In this document: positions 38,210 through 48,710 of the stretch, piece by piece | Layout: every line of letters begins with the position of its first letter | How positions within the stretch are numbered: position 1 is the stretch's first letter | Made by a program: the position numbers and the translations under genes | The notes under the pieces: model-generated | What the model was told of the DNA's origin: nothing | Seen by the model: the letters and a program-made list of their open reading frames with translations, nothing else | Database searches by the model: none | Assembly: GCF_007830155.1 (NCBI RefSeq) | Contig: NZ_VLKY01000010.1 | Span: 154,283-218,282 of the forward strand | Length of the DNA stretch: 64,000 bases | Reading direction: 5' to 3' | Source of the DNA: Pseudomonas duriflava | GTDB taxonomy: Bacteria; Pseudomonadota; Gammaproteobacteria; Pseudomonadales; Pseudomonadaceae

Positions 38210-40607
38210 TCATCTTCCGGTACGTACCCAAGCCGAGATGGCCGAACTGTTTGCGGCAGGCCTCACGACGGGCGTCGGCAAGCCGCTCAAGCATGAGAGT
38301 GCAGACAAACATGTCACCGGCGAGGCGATCTATATCGACGATCGCCTCGAATTTCCTAACCAACTTCATGTGTATACGCGCATGTCCGAACGCGCCCATG
38401 CTCGTATCATCCGTATAGACCTGTCGCCCTGCTATGCCATCCCTGGCGTAGCCCTTGCTATCTCCGCCCAAGACGTTCCGGGCCAATTGGACATCGGGGC
38501 GGTGATGCCCGGTGATCCACTGCTAGCGGAAAACGTAGTGGAGTATGTAGGTCAGCCTGTCATCGCTGTGGCGGCTAGCGATCTAGATACAGCCCGTCGT
38601 GCGGCGCTGGCAGCCATTATCGAGTATGAAGATCTCGAACCGGTATTGAGCGTGGAAGAGGCACTAAGCCGCGAACATTTTATTTCGCCCAGTCACCGGC
38701 ATGTTATTGGCGACTCTACTACTGCGCTTGAAGCGGCACCTCATCGTCTGCAGGGTGAACTGCATATCGGCGGGCAGGAACATTTTTATCTGGAAACCCA
38801 GGTCGCCTCGGTAATGCCTACCGAAGACGGCGGCATGTTGGTCTACTCCTCAACACAAAACCCCACTGAAGTGCAAAAGCAGGTTGCCGAGGTGCTGGGT
38901 GTGCCGATGAACAAGGTCACTGTCGACATGCGGCGCATGGGCGGTGGGTTCGGCGGCAAGGAAAGTCAGGCGGGAATGCCGGCAGCCCTGTGTGCCGTGA
39001 TTGCTCACCTAACTGGCCGCCCGACCAAAATGCGCTTACCCCGTTTCGAAGACATGCAGATAACGGGCAAGCGCCACCCCTTCTATGTACAGTATGACGT
39101 GGGCTTTGATGATGAAGGCCGCTTGCTGGGCATCCAGCTGGAGTTGGCCGGCAATTGCGGTTATTCACCGGATCTGTCCAACGCCATCGTCGACCGTGCG
39201 ATGTTTCATGCAGACAACGCTTACTTCCTCGGCAACGCCACCATCACGGGCCATCGCTGCAAGACGCACCTGGCTTCGAATACGGCCTATCGAGGCTTTG
39301 GTGGCCCACAGGGCATGCTGGCCATTGAGAACGTGATGGACCATATCGCCCGTTATCTGGGCAAGGACCCACTGGCTGTTCGGACGCTTAATTATTATGG
39401 CAAGCACGAGCGCAACGTCACCCACTACCATCAGACGGTAGAAGACAACCTTCTGGACGAGATGACGGCTGAGCTCACTGAAAGCTGTGAGTACTTCAAA
39501 CGCCGTGCCGAGATCCTTGCATTCAACCGAACCAGTCCCGTACTGAAAAAAGGACTCGCGCTGACGCCAGTGAAATTCGGCATTTCGTTCACCTCCTCCT
39601 TTCTCAATCAAGGCGGTGCGCTGATCAATATCTATACCGACGGCAGTATTCACCTGAACCATGGCGGCACGGAAATGGGTCAAGGGTTGAATACCAAAGT
39701 GGCTCAAGTAGTGGCCGAAGTGTTCCAGGTTGGCATTGACCGTATCCAGATTACGGCAACCAACACGGACAAGGTGCCCAATACGTCGCCTACGGCGGCC
39801 TCGAGCGGCGCGGACCTCAACGGCAAGGCTGCCCAAAATGCGGCGCAGACGATCAAACAACGCTTGGTCGATTTTGCAGCGCGACACTTCAACGTTAGCG
39901 AAGAGGATGTGACATTTAGCAACAGCCACGTGCGTATCCGTGATCACTTGATGACGTTCGAAGCGCTCATCCAAATGGCCTATATTGGCCAGATTTCGCT
40001 TTCCAGCACCGGCTATTACAAAACACCAAAGATTTTTTACGACCGTGAGCAAGCCTGTGGACGCCCTTTCTATTACTTCGCCTTTGGCGCAGCCTGCTCA
40101 GAAGTACTTATTGACACCCTAACAGGCGAATACAAACTGCTGCGTACAGATATTCTCCATGATGTAGGCGCCTCTCTGAATCCAGCTATCGACATTGGCC
40201 AAGTGGAAGGTGGCTTCGTTCAAGGTATGGGTTGGCTTACTACAGAAGAATTGATCTGGAACGATCAGGGCAAGCTGCTGACCAGCGGGCCGGCCACTTA
40301 TAAAATCCCTGCGGTTGCCGACATGCCATGTGATTTCAGGGTCAAGCTGGTTGAAAATCGCAAGAATCCCGCGGCTACTGTTTTTCATTCTAAAGCTGTC
40401 GGCGAGCCACCGTTCATGCTGGGCATTTCTGTCTGGTGTGCCTTGAAGGATGCCGTTGCCAGCGTGGCAGACTATTGCGCTCATCCAACCATCGATACAC
40501 CCGCTACACCTGAACGTGTCCTCTGGGGCGTCGAGCAGATGAAACGATTGAAGAAGACGCGCTCCCTGTCTACGGAAACAGATACAACCGAACAGGTGGA
40601 TGCATGA
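38202..40607 (+). CDS. xdhB: Xanthine dehydrogenase large subunit (molybdopterin)
   Basis: Oxidises hypoxanthine and xanthine to urate. The 801-residue subunit has the molybdenum-site motifs MGGGFGGKESQ, AYRGFGGPQG, GGTEMGQGLNTK, and the catalytic Glu735 in KAVGEPPFMLG. It forms a heterodimer-of-dimers with XdhA. Overlaps xdhC by four bases. Its product, urate, is the substrate of the pathway continued by the ureide genes at 50 kb. Confidence 0.95.
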   Translation: MSNHLPVRTQAEMAELFAAGLTTGVGKPLKHESADKHVTGEAIYIDDRLEFPNQLHVYTRMSERAHARIIRIDLSPCYAIPGVALAISAQDVPGQLDIGAVMPGDPLLAENVVEYVGQPVIAVAASDLDTARRAALAAIIEYEDLEPVLSVEEALSREHFISPSHRHVIGDSTTALEAAPHRLQGELHIGGQEHFYLETQVASVMPTEDGGMLVYSSTQNPTEVQKQVAEVLGVPMNKVTVDMRRMGGGFGGKESQAGMPAALCAVIAHLTGRPTKMRLPRFEDMQITGKRHPFYVQYDVGFDDEGRLLGIQLELAGNCGYSPDLSNAIVDRAMFHADNAYFLGNATITGHRCKTHLASNTAYRGFGGPQGMLAIENVMDHIARYLGKDPLAVRTLNYYGKHERNVTHYHQTVEDNLLDEMTAELTESCEYFKRRAEILAFNRTSPVLKKGLALTPVKFGISFTSSFLNQGGALINIYTDGSIHLNHGGTEMGQGLNTKVAQVVAEVFQVGIDRIQITATNTDKVPNTSPTAASSGADLNGKAAQNAAQTIKQRLVDFAARHFNVSEEDVTFSNSHVRIRDHLMTFEALIQMAYIGQISLSSTGYYKTPKIFYDREQACGRPFYYFAFGAACSEVLIDTLTGEYKLLRTDILHDVGASLNPAIDIGQVEGGFVQGMGWLTTEELIWNDQGKLLTSGPATYKIPAVADMPCDFRVKLVENRKNPAATVFHSKAVGEPPFMLGISVWCALKDAVASVADYCAHPTIDTPATPERVLWGVEQMKRLKKTRSLSTETDTTEQVDA

Positions 40608-41422
40608 GGAAGCCAATAGGTTGGATAGCCGCTCTAGCTGACTTCGAGGCCAAAGGTATTCCCTGTGTGCTGGTAACTATTATCGAGGAGAAAGGCTCAA
40701 CGCCACGTAATACCGGCACCAAAATGCTGGTTAGCGCTGACAGCTTGAAGCTGACCATTGGGGGCGGTCACCTTGAGCACAAGGCCGTAGAGATCGCACG
40801 CCAGATGCTTAAAGAGGGCAGCCATCAGCCTAAGGTTGAGCGCTTCTCGTTAGGCGCAAGCCTGGGCCAGTGCTGCGGGGGCGCCACGGTGCTCTTGTTC
40901 GAGCCTCTGGTACAAAACAACATACCGGTTGCCCTGTTTGGTGCTGGCCATGTAGCCCGTGCCTTGGTCCCTCTGCTTGCCAGCCTTCCGTGCGAAGTAC
41001 GCTGGGTCGATTCCCGCGCGCATGAGTTTCCAGAGCTTATACCCGCTGGCGTTACTCGCGTTGTAACTGACGATCCACTTGATGAAATCGATGCCATGCC
41101 GCCGGGCAGTTATTTCATTGTCATGACCCATAACCACCCGCTGGACCTTGAGCTCACCGAGCGTATTCTGGCACGGGGCGACTTTGATTATTTCGGGCTG
41201 ATCGGCTCAAAAACCAAATGGGCCAAGTTTCGTCACCGTCTCATTGCCAAGGGCCATACACCTGAAGCGATTTCTCGTGTGCGCTGTCCGCTAGGTCTTT
41301 CACAAGTCAAAGGTAAACTTCCGGCCGAAATCGCGATCTCTGTAGCTGGGGAGATTATTGCAATTTATAGTGCTAAAGCCGACGCGCAGGAAGCGTCGAC
41401 ACTCCGGCTGGTGCAACCCTGA
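40604..41422 (+). CDS. xdhC: Xanthine dehydrogenase accessory protein XdhC
   Basis: Binds and sulfurates the molybdenum cofactor and delivers it to XdhB. The 272-residue protein has the XdhC N-terminal part (VTIIEEKGSTPRNTGTKMLV, TIGGGHLEH, LGASLGQCCGGATVLLFE with the paired cysteines) and a C-terminal Rossmann domain (PVALFGAGHVARALVP, YFGLIGSKTKWAKF). Start overlaps the xdhB stop (ATGA). Confidence 0.94.
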   Translation: MRKPIGWIAALADFEAKGIPCVLVTIIEEKGSTPRNTGTKMLVSADSLKLTIGGGHLEHKAVEIARQMLKEGSHQPKVERFSLGASLGQCCGGATVLLFEPLVQNNIPVALFGAGHVARALVPLLASLPCEVRWVDSRAHEFPELIPAGVTRVVTDDPLDEIDAMPPGSYFIVMTHNHPLDLELTERILARGDFDYFGLIGSKTKWAKFRHRLIAKGHTPEAISRVRCPLGLSQVKGKLPAEIAISVAGEIIAIYSAKADAQEASTLRLVQP

Positions 41423-41562
41423 CCTGATCTTGTAGTACTACCTCATAGCGCTGGCCAGCCGTATTGCCGTATTCGCTCAGAATCGAGGAAGCCCCTCCTC
41501 GAGCCTTTCGGCTGGCTGCACTGAACACTTTTAACCTTACGTCACTCTAGGACGAGAACGAC

Positions 41563-42861
41563 ATGACCACCCGAGCCTACCGCGCCTCGCTACTCCACAG
41601 CATCGCCAACCCTGACGATGTCGGAATCGAGGCCTCCTGCGAATACGTCGAAGACGGGCTATTGGTGGTTACAGATGGCCGCATCGAGGCTATGGGCAAC
41701 TCCAATACGCTTTTGCTTGTTCTGCCCAAAGGAACCGAAATTGTCGAATGCCCGAACTGCCTGATTACACCGGGCTTCGTTGATACCCATATTCACTATC
41801 CTCAAACCGGTATCATTGCCTCTTATGGCGAGCAATTGCTCGACTGGCTCAATAACTATACTTTTCCTGCCGAAGGTGCCTTTGCGGAAAAAGATACTGC
41901 GGCTGAAGTCGCTGATCTCTTCCTTAAAGAACTGCTCCGCAACGGTACAACTACAGCCTTGGTCTTCGGAACAGTGCACAAACAGTCCGTCGAGGCCTTC
42001 TTCGAAGCGGCCCAGGCGCTCAATCTGCGCATGATTGCCGGCAAGGTCTTGATGGACCGTAACGCACCGGAATACCTGGTAGACACCCCTGAATCCGGTT
42101 ATGCCGATAGCAAGGCCTTGATCGAACGCTGGCATGGCAAAGGCCGCCTACACTATGCCATTACCCCCCGCTTCGCCCCGACCAGCAGCCCTGAACAACT
42201 ATCCTTGGCAGGCAAACTCTTGGCTGAATATCCAGACGTCTATATGCATACGCACCTGTCTGAGAACCTTAAAGAAATCGAGTGGGTAAAATCTCTGTTT
42301 CCCGAGCGTAGCGGTTATTTGGATGTCTATGATCATTACAAACTGCTTGGTCCACGCTCGGTATTTGCCCATGGCGTACACCTGTGTGACGGGGAATGTG
42401 CGCGGCTAGGTGAAACTGGCTCGGCCGTGGCCTTTTGCCCTACGTCCAATCTGTTTTTGGGCAGCGGCTTAATGAACCTGCCCCGCCTGGAGCAACACAA
42501 GGTTAATGTAGGCTTAGGCACAGATGTGGGAGGAGGAACGAGCTTTTCACTGCTACAGACAGCGCAGGAAGCCTATAAGGTCATGCAGTTGCAAGGTAAG
42601 AATCTGCACCCATTCAAAGCGTTCTACCTCGCTACATTGGGCGGTGCGCGAGCCCTAAGGTTGGACGACCGGATCGGCAGCTTTACCCAAGGTAATGATG
42701 CGGATTTTATTATCTTGGATTACCACGCTACCCCTCTGCTGAGCTACCGCTTAAAGCAGGCCAAAAACATAGAGGAAAGGCTGTTCGCCTTGATGATGCT
42801 TGGTGATGACCGCACCGTGAAAGAAACATACTCCATGGGGGTTAAAGTGCATCAGCGTTAA
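41563..42861 (+). CDS. guaD: Guanine deaminase
   Basis: Converts guanine to xanthine, feeding XdhABC. The 432-residue amidohydrolase has the zinc motif FVDTHIHYPQ, the active-site HTHLSENLKEI, FAHGVHL, and GLGTDVGGGTSFSLL. AGGACGAG precedes the ATG. It is 140 bases downstream of xdhC, probably in the same regulon, and ends at a strong terminator. Confidence 0.95.
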   Translation: MTTRAYRASLLHSIANPDDVGIEASCEYVEDGLLVVTDGRIEAMGNSNTLLLVLPKGTEIVECPNCLITPGFVDTHIHYPQTGIIASYGEQLLDWLNNYTFPAEGAFAEKDTAAEVADLFLKELLRNGTTTALVFGTVHKQSVEAFFEAAQALNLRMIAGKVLMDRNAPEYLVDTPESGYADSKALIERWHGKGRLHYAITPRFAPTSSPEQLSLAGKLLAEYPDVYMHTHLSENLKEIEWVKSLFPERSGYLDVYDHYKLLGPRSVFAHGVHLCDGECARLGETGSAVAFCPTSNLFLGSGLMNLPRLEQHKVNVGLGTDVGGGTSFSLLQTAQEAYKVMQLQGKNLHPFKAFYLATLGGARALRLDDRIGSFTQGNDADFIILDYHATPLLSYRLKQAKNIEERLFALMMLGDDRTVKETYSMGVKVHQR

Positions 42862-42874
42862 CTCCTATAAACAG

Positions 42875-42917
42875 ATAAAGCAAAAGGCCAGCTAAATTAG
42901 CTGGCCTTTTGCTTTAT
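42875..42917. terminator. Bidirectional terminator, near-continuous 43-base palindrome
   Basis: Two perfectly complementary 21-base arms (42875-42895, 42897-42917) meet around a single central A. It lies between guaD and the convergent fdhE and contains CTTTTGCTTT / AAAGCAAAAG edges, so it can terminate both transcripts. Confidence 0.85.
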
Positions 42918-42935
42918 GGGCGTTGTACGCGCTAT

Positions 42936-43868
42936 CTACTCACCCACGATCAACAACGGATTAAACCCACTACGGTCAAAGACTCCTTCTTTTGCCAAAG
43001 CCATATCCAAAGTAAGACTCGCCAAGTCATCAGCCATCGGTTCCGCCCCTAGATTGAACTCTTTTGAGACAATCTTGAGATAGCTATTGCAATCGCCACA
43101 GGTTTCCGCCTGAACGCTTACTGCCGACTTACCATTTTCATCTTCGAGGCTTAGGTATTTCACCTGCCGGCTCTGCTCGCACACACTGCATTTACTACGC
43201 TCAAGATGCCACTCCGTAGAGCACAAACCACAATGTAAATAGCGGATACCACTGCGATCACGGTCAGCATGGATAATACTGGCCACCGGCGCCGAGCCGC
43301 AGCAAGGACAGATAGTTCTCGCTTTGCCGGAGGGCCGCTTGGGTGTAGAGGGCAAGCATTGCGTCAGCCGCGCCCAAGCCACCTGTAACGCAGCCGAGAC
43401 AAAGGGCAACAGAGCACGTTTATCTACAGGGCCTGGTTTACCGTCCAGCACATCGTTCGCCAAAGCCTCCAGAGTGTCGTGATCCAGCCCGCGTAAGGAT
43501 TGCACAAGCGTACGCTGCTGATCCGAAATATGCAGTTCCAACGTATCAAGCAACCAAGCCAGCTCAGCTTGCCAATCGATATCCCTACGCAAGGCATTGA
43601 TCCCTAGCGCTGGCATACCGTGCTCAAGCGCCAGATCAAATGCCCCAGGGTCGGGTAACCACGTGGCTTCATACTCGTTCAAGACAATATCCTGCGCCTT
43701 AACAAGCTGAGACATGAAGGCCAGAAAATCGCCTAAGGGCTCGACTTTCTCCGCCAAGTCCTTGAGCCGCTTGGCTCGTATGGCGAAAATCTGCTTTTTA
43801 GGTAGCACGACGGGAGGCGGATCCATGATTCCCGTCGGTGAGGTTCCATATTGATGAGTGGCTGTCAC
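42936..43868 (-). CDS. fdhE: Formate dehydrogenase accessory protein FdhE
   Basis: Needed for assembly of the respiratory formate dehydrogenase; thought to act on its metal centres. The 310-residue protein contains the FdhE rubredoxin-like CxxC pairs: CPCCGSAP, HCGLCSTEWH, CSVCEQ and CGDCNSYLK in residues about 190-270. It starts with GTG overlapping the fdnI stop (GTGA at 43865-43868). Last gene of the fdn operon. Confidence 0.94.
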   Translation of the reverse strand: MTATHQYGTSPTGIMDPPPVVLPKKQIFAIRAKRLKDLAEKVEPLGDFLAFMSQLVKAQDIVLNEYEATWLPDPGAFDLALEHGMPALGINALRRDIDWQAELAWLLDTLELHISDQQRTLVQSLRGLDHDTLEALANDVLDGKPGPVDKRALLPFVSAALQVAWARLTQCLPSTPKRPSGKARTICPCCGSAPVASIIHADRDRSGIRYLHCGLCSTEWHLERSKCSVCEQSRQVKYLSLEDENGKSAVSVQAETCGDCNSYLKIVSKEFNLGAEPMADDLASLTLDMALAKEGVFDRSGFNPLLIVGE

Positions 43869-44575
43869 GATGTCCCCTTCGTTGGCATGTGATGCTCATT
43901 GACCGCGCCTGTACGCGAACCGTTTCCTGCCTTTTCCTGACGTTCCTGTTCGACGATCTCGTCATACCAGAGCCGATGGTGATGCTTAGCCCAAGCACGG
44001 CTAACCCGGCCTTGAGTCATCGCTCTGAACGAGCCCTTCACCCATATCGCCGAGTAGACGTGAATAATCAACGTAACGATGGCGACAAACGCGATGTAGG
44101 CATGCACCAGACTCGATACTCGCAGCCATTCACGCGGAAAATTATCCGCGAAATAGGGTCGCCAGATGACGATACCTGTAATCAAGAGCAGCGGCACACT
44201 CATGACCATAAGCCAGTACACCAGCTTCTGACCGGGGTTATTGATACCAATCGGCGGTGCCAGTTCGTCCCGGTTGCTCAATACATCACCAATATGCTTC
44301 ATCCACTCGATGTCGTGACGCTTGAACAGATTCACTTTGAAAAAGCGAATTGCCATAACAAGGAAACAAACAGCCATGACCACCCCAATAAAAGGGTGGA
44401 GTATCCGAGTCATGGTCGGCCCGCCAAATAAAGCCGTCAGGTCAAAGAAGAACGGATGGAAAAACGCCAAGCCACTAAGTACAAGGCAAACGAAAGTGAT
44501 TGCGATGACCCAGTGATTCAGACGGCTAAAGGTACTGTACCGCAGAATGCCTTTTTCAGTACTCGAAGGGGTCAT
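43865..44575 (-). CDS. fdnI: Formate dehydrogenase cytochrome b556 (gamma) subunit
   Basis: Membrane anchor that passes electrons from formate to quinone. The 236-residue protein has four helices, with heme/quinone histidines in [23 protein letters not shown] and [20 protein letters not shown]. The N-terminal half and length match FdnI/FdoI. The C-terminus adds a hydrophilic tail (about 30 residues). Coupled to fdnH by ATGA. Confidence 0.93.
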   Translation of the reverse strand: MTPSSTEKGILRYSTFSRLNHWVIAITFVCLVLSGLAFFHPFFFDLTALFGGPTMTRILHPFIGVVMAVCFLVMAIRFFKVNLFKRHDIEWMKHIGDVLSNRDELAPPIGINNPGQKLVYWLMVMSVPLLLITGIVIWRPYFADNFPREWLRVSSLVHAYIAFVAIVTLIIHVYSAIWVKGSFRAMTQGRVSRAWAKHHHRLWYDEIVEQERQEKAGNGSRTGAVNEHHMPTKGTS

Positions 44576-45492
44576 AACCGATCCTCCTTTCTGGCCTCAC
44601 GACGGATATCTTCATCAGGCGTCTCTTCAGGTTCCTCCTTGGGCCCTTTCATGACGTAATGAGCAAAGCCAGCTAGCGCTGTTAGTCCAATCATGGCTGA
44701 CATGATCGGCTTGGTAATACCTTTCCACAAATCTACCAGTGGGCTGATCTGAGGATCACGAGGCAGATTGCTGTAGATCTCTGGCTTGTCGGCATGCTGC
44801 AACACATACATGACATGGGTACCGCCAACACCTGGCGGATCGTACAGGCCGGCATTGGCGTAGCCGCGGTCATTGAGTTGCCCTACCCGCATGAGCGCAT
44901 GCTCGGTCATATCCTCTTTAGTACCAAACATGATGGCGCCGGTAGGACAAGACTTTGCACAGGCCGGCTCCAGACCGTGATAGACACGGTCCGAGCATAG
45001 GGTGCATTTGTAGGCCTTCTGATCCTTCTTGGAGATACGAGGAATATTGAACGGACAACCCGACACACAATAGCCGCAGCCAATACAATGCTCGGAGTTG
45101 AAGTCCACGATACCGTTCGCATACTGCACGATGGCCCCCGGTGCCGGACACGCTTTTAAGCAGCCCGGCTCGGCACAATGCATACAGTTATCCTTGCGGA
45201 TCAACCACTCTAGGTTTCCGTCCTCGTTAACGTATTCATTGAAACGCATCAGCTGGAACGTTTCCGGGCTCAAGTCCGCCGGGTTGTTATAGCTGCCATC
45301 ACAATGTCCAATCTCATCACGTAAATCGTTCCACTCCGAACACGCTACCTGACAGGCTTTGCAGCCAATGCAGCGAGATACATCGATCAGCTTAGCTACC
45401 TTCTCCACCCCACCCTCACGTACATGAGGTGAGGGCTCAGTAGTAGCAGAGCGTGCAACGATGTTTTGAAGGTTGATCTGGTCGCCTCTCAT
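44572..45492 (-). CDS. fdnH: Formate dehydrogenase iron-sulfur (beta) subunit
   Basis: A 306-residue ferredoxin-like subunit with four [4Fe-4S] motifs: [35 protein letters not shown] and CTLCSDR...CAKSC, and a C-terminal transmembrane helix (about residues 255-275) that anchors it. The ATG at 45492 has AGGAGG eight bases upstream and lies 14 bases past the fdnG stop; an ATG nine codons earlier would overlap fdnG. Confidence 0.94.
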   Translation of the reverse strand: MRGDQINLQNIVARSATTEPSPHVREGGVEKVAKLIDVSRCIGCKACQVACSEWNDLRDEIGHCDGSYNNPADLSPETFQLMRFNEYVNEDGNLEWLIRKDNCMHCAEPGCLKACPAPGAIVQYANGIVDFNSEHCIGCGYCVSGCPFNIPRISKKDQKAYKCTLCSDRVYHGLEPACAKSCPTGAIMFGTKEDMTEHALMRVGQLNDRGYANAGLYDPPGVGGTHVMYVLQHADKPEIYSNLPRDPQISPLVDLWKGITKPIMSAMIGLTALAGFAHYVMKGPKEEPEETPDEDIRREARKEDRL

Positions 45493-45505
45493 GAATCTCG
45501 CCTCC

Positions 45506-48500
45506 TCATGCCTTCTCAACGTTCACGAGGAACGACTTGAATTCGGGCGTCTGGGTATTGGCATCCCCTACTACCGGGGTAAGGGTATTAGTCAGGAACC
45601 CTTTTCTGGCTACGCCCTTGAAACCCCAGTGAATTGGAATACCAATCTGGTGCACTGTACGGCCTTCCACCTGAAGCTTGTGGATCCGTTTTGTGACCAC
45701 TGCGATAGCACGAATAAAACCACGCTTGGACGTGACCTTTACCGTGTCTCCTGCCTTGATACCGAGTTCATTAGCCAAGTCCTCACCGATTTCCACAAAC
45801 TTCTCAGGCTGCATAATCGCGTTAAGGCGAGCATGCGTTGTCCAGAAGTGGAAATGTTCGGTTATTCGATACGTCGTCGCAGCATACGGAAACTCCTTGC
45901 TTGTCCCGAACTGTGCACGGTCATTCACGAATACTCGGGCAGCAGGATTGTTTCGAGCGGCCGGGTTATTCGGGTGCAAGGGGTTATAATCAAGCGGTGA
46001 CTCAAAAGGTTCGTAGTGTTCAGGGAAAGGCCCCTCGGCCATCATGCTGCCGCCAAAGAAGTGAGCAACGCCTTCCTGGTTCAGAATGAACGGACCTGCG
46101 CCCGCCGAAGGCGGTGATGTCCAGGGAAAATCAGGAATATCGGCACCGGCCCAACGCTCACCGTTCCACCAGATCAACCGCTTCTCGGGCGCCCAGGACG
46201 TTCCATCAGGGCGTGCACTAGCACGGTTGTACAAAATCCGGCGATTGAGTGGCCACGCCCAAGCCCAACCAAGGGTAATCCCTACATTGTAAGGGTCAGA
46301 GTTGTCCCTCCGATCCATCATGTTACCGCCTCGCGTCCAGCATCCTGAGAAGATCCAGCATCCGCAGGCAGTACGCCCATCATCGGTCAGGTAACCAAAG
46401 TCATCCAGCAGATCGCCTTTCTTATGGGTAATAGTTTTACCATCAGCGCTGGGCAAGTCAGCCAAGGCGCGTCCGTTGTACTCCTGGGCAAGCTCTTCTG
46501 GATTGGGATCTTCTGGATTGCTGTAAGGCCAGGTGAGATTGAAGATCGGATCAGGAAAAACGCCGCCTTCATCGCGGTACATACCCTGAAGACGATGGAA
46601 AATGCCGGCCATGATGGCAACATCAGGCCGTGACTCACCTGGAGGTGGAGCTGCACGCCAGTGCCACTGAAGCCACCGGCAACTGTTAACGATGGAGCCG
46701 TTTTCCTCTGCAAAGCATGTTGTGGGCAGGCGGAAAACTTCTGTCTGGATCTTTGACGAATCAACATCGTTGAACTCGCCATGATTCTTCCAGAACTCGG
46801 TCGTTTCGATATCCAGCGGGTCCATGACTACCAAATACTTGAGCTTCGAAAGCGCCTCGATGCTCTTGTGCTTGTTGGGGAAGGATGCCAGGAAGTTAAA
46901 TCCTTGCGCCAAATACCCAGTCATTTCGCCGTTCTTCATCCGTTCTATAGTATGCAGAACGTCGTACAGCGGCTCAGTGAGTTTAGGAATCCAGTCATAA
47001 CACCAATCGTTTTCTGCTGTTGCCGCATCGCCAAACCAAGCTTTCATGAGGCTGACATGGAACCGCTTAAAGTACTTCCAGTACGACACCTGTTCAGGCC
47101 GTAAAGGCTGTTTGGCTCGTGCCTCGATATACTTGTCAAACGACTGCTCCTCATGAGAGGGCATGCGTATATAGCCAGGGAACAGGTTGGACAAAAGGCC
47201 CAAATCAGTTAAGCCCTGGATATTGGAATGGCCACGAAGCGCATTGACCCCGCCACCTAGCTGACCGATGTTACCCAGCAGGAGCTGAACCATGGCACCA
47301 GTACGGATCATTTGGGCGCCGACCGAGTGCTGCGTCCACCCCAAGGCGTACAAAATGGTCATGGTCTTATCTTCAGCAGCGGTCTCGGCAATCATGTCCC
47401 AGACTTTCTGGACTTGATCGCGCGGCATGCCGCAGACGCTTTCCACCATTTCAATGGTGTAACGGCTGTAATGCTTACGCATTAGCTGATAGACGCACCG
47501 AGGATGCTGCAGTGTCGGGTCTTCTTTGACCATGCCGCTTTCATCGAACTCATAACTCCAGCTCGATTTATCGTAGGTACGTACATCATCCTGCTTGTAG
47601 CCTGAAAAAAGCCCATCGTGAAAATCAAAGTCCTCTTTCACGATGATCGCTACATCCGTATAGGCCTTTACATATTCATGGTTGATCTGATCTGTAGTCA
47701 GCAAGAAATTGATCAACCCGCCGAGGAAGACGATATCAGTCCCTGTTCGAATAGAAGCGTGATAATCCGCCACGGCCCCCGTTCGGGTAAAACGCGGATC
47801 AATCGAAATCAGTTTGGCGTTGTTCTTTTCTTTGGCCTCGACTACCCAGCGGAATCCCACAGGGTGAGCTTCAGCAGAGTTTCCGCCCATCGAAAGAATC
47901 AGGTTGGCATTACGAATATCTGTCCAGGCATTCGTCATCGCACCGCGACCGTATGTTGGGGCAAGACCTGCCACCGTCGGTCCGTGTCAAACGCGTGCTT
48001 GGTTATCGATTGCCACCATTCCCAGTGAACGAACAATCTTTTGAGTTAGGTAAGCCGTCTCGTTGGAGGTTGCTGAAGCTGCCAAAAAGCCGGTCGTTGT
48101 CCAATGATTGACCAAGTGCCCGTGCTGATCGCGGGTTACAAAGTTTTTGTCACGATCATCCTTCATATGACGCGCGATACGATCAAGCGCCTCATTCCAA
48201 CTGATGCGCTTCCACTCGTTGGTACCAGGCTCACGTACCTCCGGGTGAGAGAGACGAGATTCGCTTTTGATAAAATCGAGTACGCCGGCACCACGTGGGC
48301 AGAGCGAACCGCGGCTAACCGGATGATCCGGATCCCCCTCAACGTGGTAGATATCCTCTACCGTATTGATACTGTTGTCGCCACGGCTATATAGCAACAT
48401 TCCGCACCCTACGGAACAGTAGGTGCATGTATTACGGGTAACCTTGGCAGCGGTGAGCTTGAAATGACGGATGGATGCCATTGCGGGTTCGGGAGCAAAG

Positions 48501-48580
48501 CCCAGCATTGCCATGCTAGACGTTGCCACTCCGGTCGCGCTTAATTTTAAGAAGTTTCTTCGCGATACACGGATCGACAT
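45506..48580 (-). CDS. fdnG: Formate dehydrogenase-N/O major subunit, selenoprotein
   Basis: Oxidises formate to CO2 at a molybdopterin-selenocysteine centre. One gene of 1024 residues with an in-frame UGA (47987-47989) at residue 198, in the context [27 protein letters not shown], the exact place of Sec in E. coli FdnG/FdoG. A SECIS hairpin follows the UGA. The N-terminus has a Tat signal ([20 protein letters not shown]) and a [4Fe-4S] motif [12 protein letters not shown]...CPRG. The active site is therefore periplasmic. Read as a plain stop, it would be split into 197- and 822-residue pieces. GGAG precedes the ATG. Confidence 0.95.
47950..47989 (-). promoter_or_regulatory. SECIS element of fdnG
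   Basis: On the minus strand the UGA is followed by CACGGACCGACGGTGGCAGG and then TCTTGCCCC. GGCA-GGTCT-TGCC forms the short upper stem with the GGUCU apical loop recognised by SelB in E. coli fdn/fdh mRNAs, at the usual distance from the UGA. Confidence 0.85.
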
Positions 48581-48710
48581 GGTTTTACTCCAGGCACAAC
48601 TTCACGGATCAAAGTTTCGTCCCAGAGGTGCGCCGATTCGTTCCCGAAAGTTCCCATTATTTTACAAACGGTAGCCCGGCCCTCCAGCTAGAGCGTGATT
48701 TCATAGGTGT

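Noticed and set aside
39165..40052. A 295-codon frame antisense to xdhB
   Set aside because: Codon-bias shadow; xdhB is certain and the antisense product has no recognisable motif.
47987..48580. A separate 197-residue molybdopterin oxidoreductase fragment next to an 822-residue gene, as a pseudogene pair
   Set aside because: The break is a single in-frame UGA at the conserved selenocysteine position with a SECIS hairpin, so it is one selenoprotein gene.
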